Shown piece after piece: positions 21,909 through 22,929 of a DNA stretch of 22,929 bases (its first letter is position 1; every line of letters begins with the position of its first letter). The stretch comes from Porticoccaceae bacterium (GTDB lineage: Bacteria; Pseudomonadota; Gammaproteobacteria; Pseudomonadales; Porticoccaceae): contig JALOAH010000065.1 of assembly GCA_023228865.1 (NCBI GenBank), positions 1 through 22,929 of the forward strand. The letters run 5' to 3'. The notes under the pieces are model-generated. The model worked only from the letters and a program-made list of their open reading frames with translations. It did not search any database and was not told the DNA's origin. A program made the position numbers and the translations under genes.

Positions 21909-22929
21909 ATGAACCTAACCCAGCTACTGTCGATTATTGCCCCTCCCAGGCGCACTCTGGCTTTTTGCCTGTTATTGCTTGTGGCAAGCAGCCTGGTTGT
22001 GCTGTTGAATCCCTGGGTGGCGGGGCAATTCACCCACCATATTCTCGGCAATGGCGATACTTTTTTTGCTGATTTACCGCATTTAATGCTCTTTTGGATT
22101 ACCCTGGTGGTTATCCGCAGCCTGCTTTCCTTTGCCACCGGCTACCTCACCGGGAGCGCCGCAGAAGATGTTCTCGCCAGGTTGCGTTCCAGGTTGTACG
22201 AACATTTGCAACTGCTTCCCGTCGTCTATTACGACGATCAAAAGCGCGGCAATGTGCTCAGTATTCTCACCAGTGACTCCGCCATTATCAGCAACTTTGT
22301 CACCGGCACCTTGATTCAGATACTGCCCTCCGCCCTCACCTTTTTTGGCGCCGCCGCCATGATGTTGTGGCTAAGCCCGGCGATGGCGGTCATTGTGCTT
22401 GCCCTGCTCCCCGTTTATATAGTGGCGATGAAACTGATCAGTCGCAAAATACGCCCTCTCTCAAGGGAGTGGGTGGACGCCTACGGCAACCTTGTGTCTC
22501 TGATTGAGGAAAACCTGGGGCTACTGCCAGCCATCAAATCCTACACCAGGGAGCATCAGGAGTTTGCCAACTTTGGCGACAAAAACACCCATCTGCTGCA
22601 TCTGTCCAAACGCCAGCTGTTTATCCATACCCTGCTGCCCCCCGCCATTTCACTCCTGGCAGGCATTGGCCTACTGGTGTTGGTCTGGTTTGGTTACATT
22701 CAGATCAGCACTGGCACCATGCTCCCATCAGAGCTGGTGAGCCTGTTGTTTTACGCCATTTTGCTCAATCAGCCACTGAGCCAGCTGGCCAATGTCTACG
22801 GTCAACTGCAAAGAACCCGAGGCGCATCAGAGCGCATCATGGCGTTTCTGGAACAGCAGCTTGAGCCGAATGACAGGGGATTACCCGAACTTCACACATC
22901 CCAGGGAGCGATAAAATTAACCGCAGTGA
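21909..22929 (+). CDS. Lasso peptide ABC exporter D, N-terminal membrane domain (runs off the window)
   Basis: The frame is open from ATG 21909 for 340 codons to the right edge. The protein begins MNLTQLLSIIAPPRRTLAFC and shows type IV exporter membrane segments at about residues 18-40, 58-78, 130-155 and 155-175, with a later pair near 235-285. It includes the coupling-helix style segment DDQKRGNVLSILTSD and, later, LIEENLGLLPAIKSYTRE, which is typical of ABC exporters before the ATPase domain. That domain (Walker A, signature, Walker B) must lie beyond the window. As the last visible gene of the lasso operon it most likely exports, and so gives immunity to, the mature peptide. A weak AGG precedes the ATG. 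Confidence 0.85.
   Translation, partial: MNLTQLLSIIAPPRRTLAFCLLLLVASSLVVLLNPWVAGQFTHHILGNGDTFFADLPHLMLFWITLVVIRSLLSFATGYLTGSAAEDVLARLRSRLYEHLQLLPVVYYDDQKRGNVLSILTSDSAIISNFVTGTLIQILPSALTFFGAAAMMLWLSPAMAVIVLALLPVYIVAMKLISRKIRPLSREWVDAYGNLVSLIEENLGLLPAIKSYTREHQEFANFGDKNTHLLHLSKRQLFIHTLLPPAISLLAGIGLLVLVWFGYIQISTGTMLPSELVSLLFYAILLNQPLSQLANVYGQLQRTRGASERIMAFLEQQLEPNDRGLPELHTSQGAIKLTAV

Overview
The window looks like chromosomal DNA from a gammaproteobacterium with roughly even base composition. The evidence is an RfaH-type antiterminator paired with an ops element, a VpsM/N/O/P-like polysaccharide block, REP-type palindromes and a proteobacterial lasso peptide operon. A marine or Cellvibrionales-like lineage is a guess. 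No rRNA, tRNA, CRISPR array or transposase gene is visible.

Left two thirds (1 to about 15740, all on the minus strand): exopolysaccharide (EPS) production. In transcription order, an upstream block encodes a secreted protein of unknown function, a Wzy/O-antigen-ligase-like membrane protein, an outer-membrane beta-barrel, a short Wza-like export protein, a Wzc-like tyrosine autokinase, a PHP-type tyrosine phosphatase and a VpsP-like protein. Next comes rfaH with its own terminator. About 150 bases downstream is a 12-base ops element, and then a sugar-nucleotide and assembly block: an EPS-associated MarR-type regulator, UDP-glucose dehydrogenase, UDP-glucuronate 4-epimerase, an ABC flippase/exporter, a GT2 glycosyltransferase, a hexapeptide acyltransferase and a GT4 glycosyltransferase cut by the window edge. 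The dehydrogenase and epimerase point to a uronic-acid-containing polymer. The ops site implies that RfaH made next door drives the second block.

Right third (about 15840 to 22929, plus strand, divergent from the EPS genes): a lasso peptide operon. The order is B1 (PqqD-like leader-binding protein), B2 (transglutaminase-like leader peptidase), a PRMT-like methyltransferase, C (asparagine-synthetase-like cyclase), two precursor genes too small for most gene callers, an HPr-kinase-like protein and the exporter D, which runs off the right edge. Both precursors carry the Y-x-x-P leader motif, Thr at -2 and a 24-residue core with Asp9, one ring Cys and one tail Cys. I therefore predict two nine-membered-ring, disulfide-bridged lasso peptides. 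A kinase and a PRMT-like enzyme in the same operon suggest further tailoring. This is the strongest candidate for an undescribed system.

Several repeat families sit in the gaps and, in two cases, inside genes. They are REP-like 'GTRGGAG' palindromes, an AAGCGCC-containing repeat in the EPS gaps, and a large MITE-like palindrome. One copy of the palindrome is inserted in frame in the B2 gene, and a second, degenerate copy lies upstream of B1.
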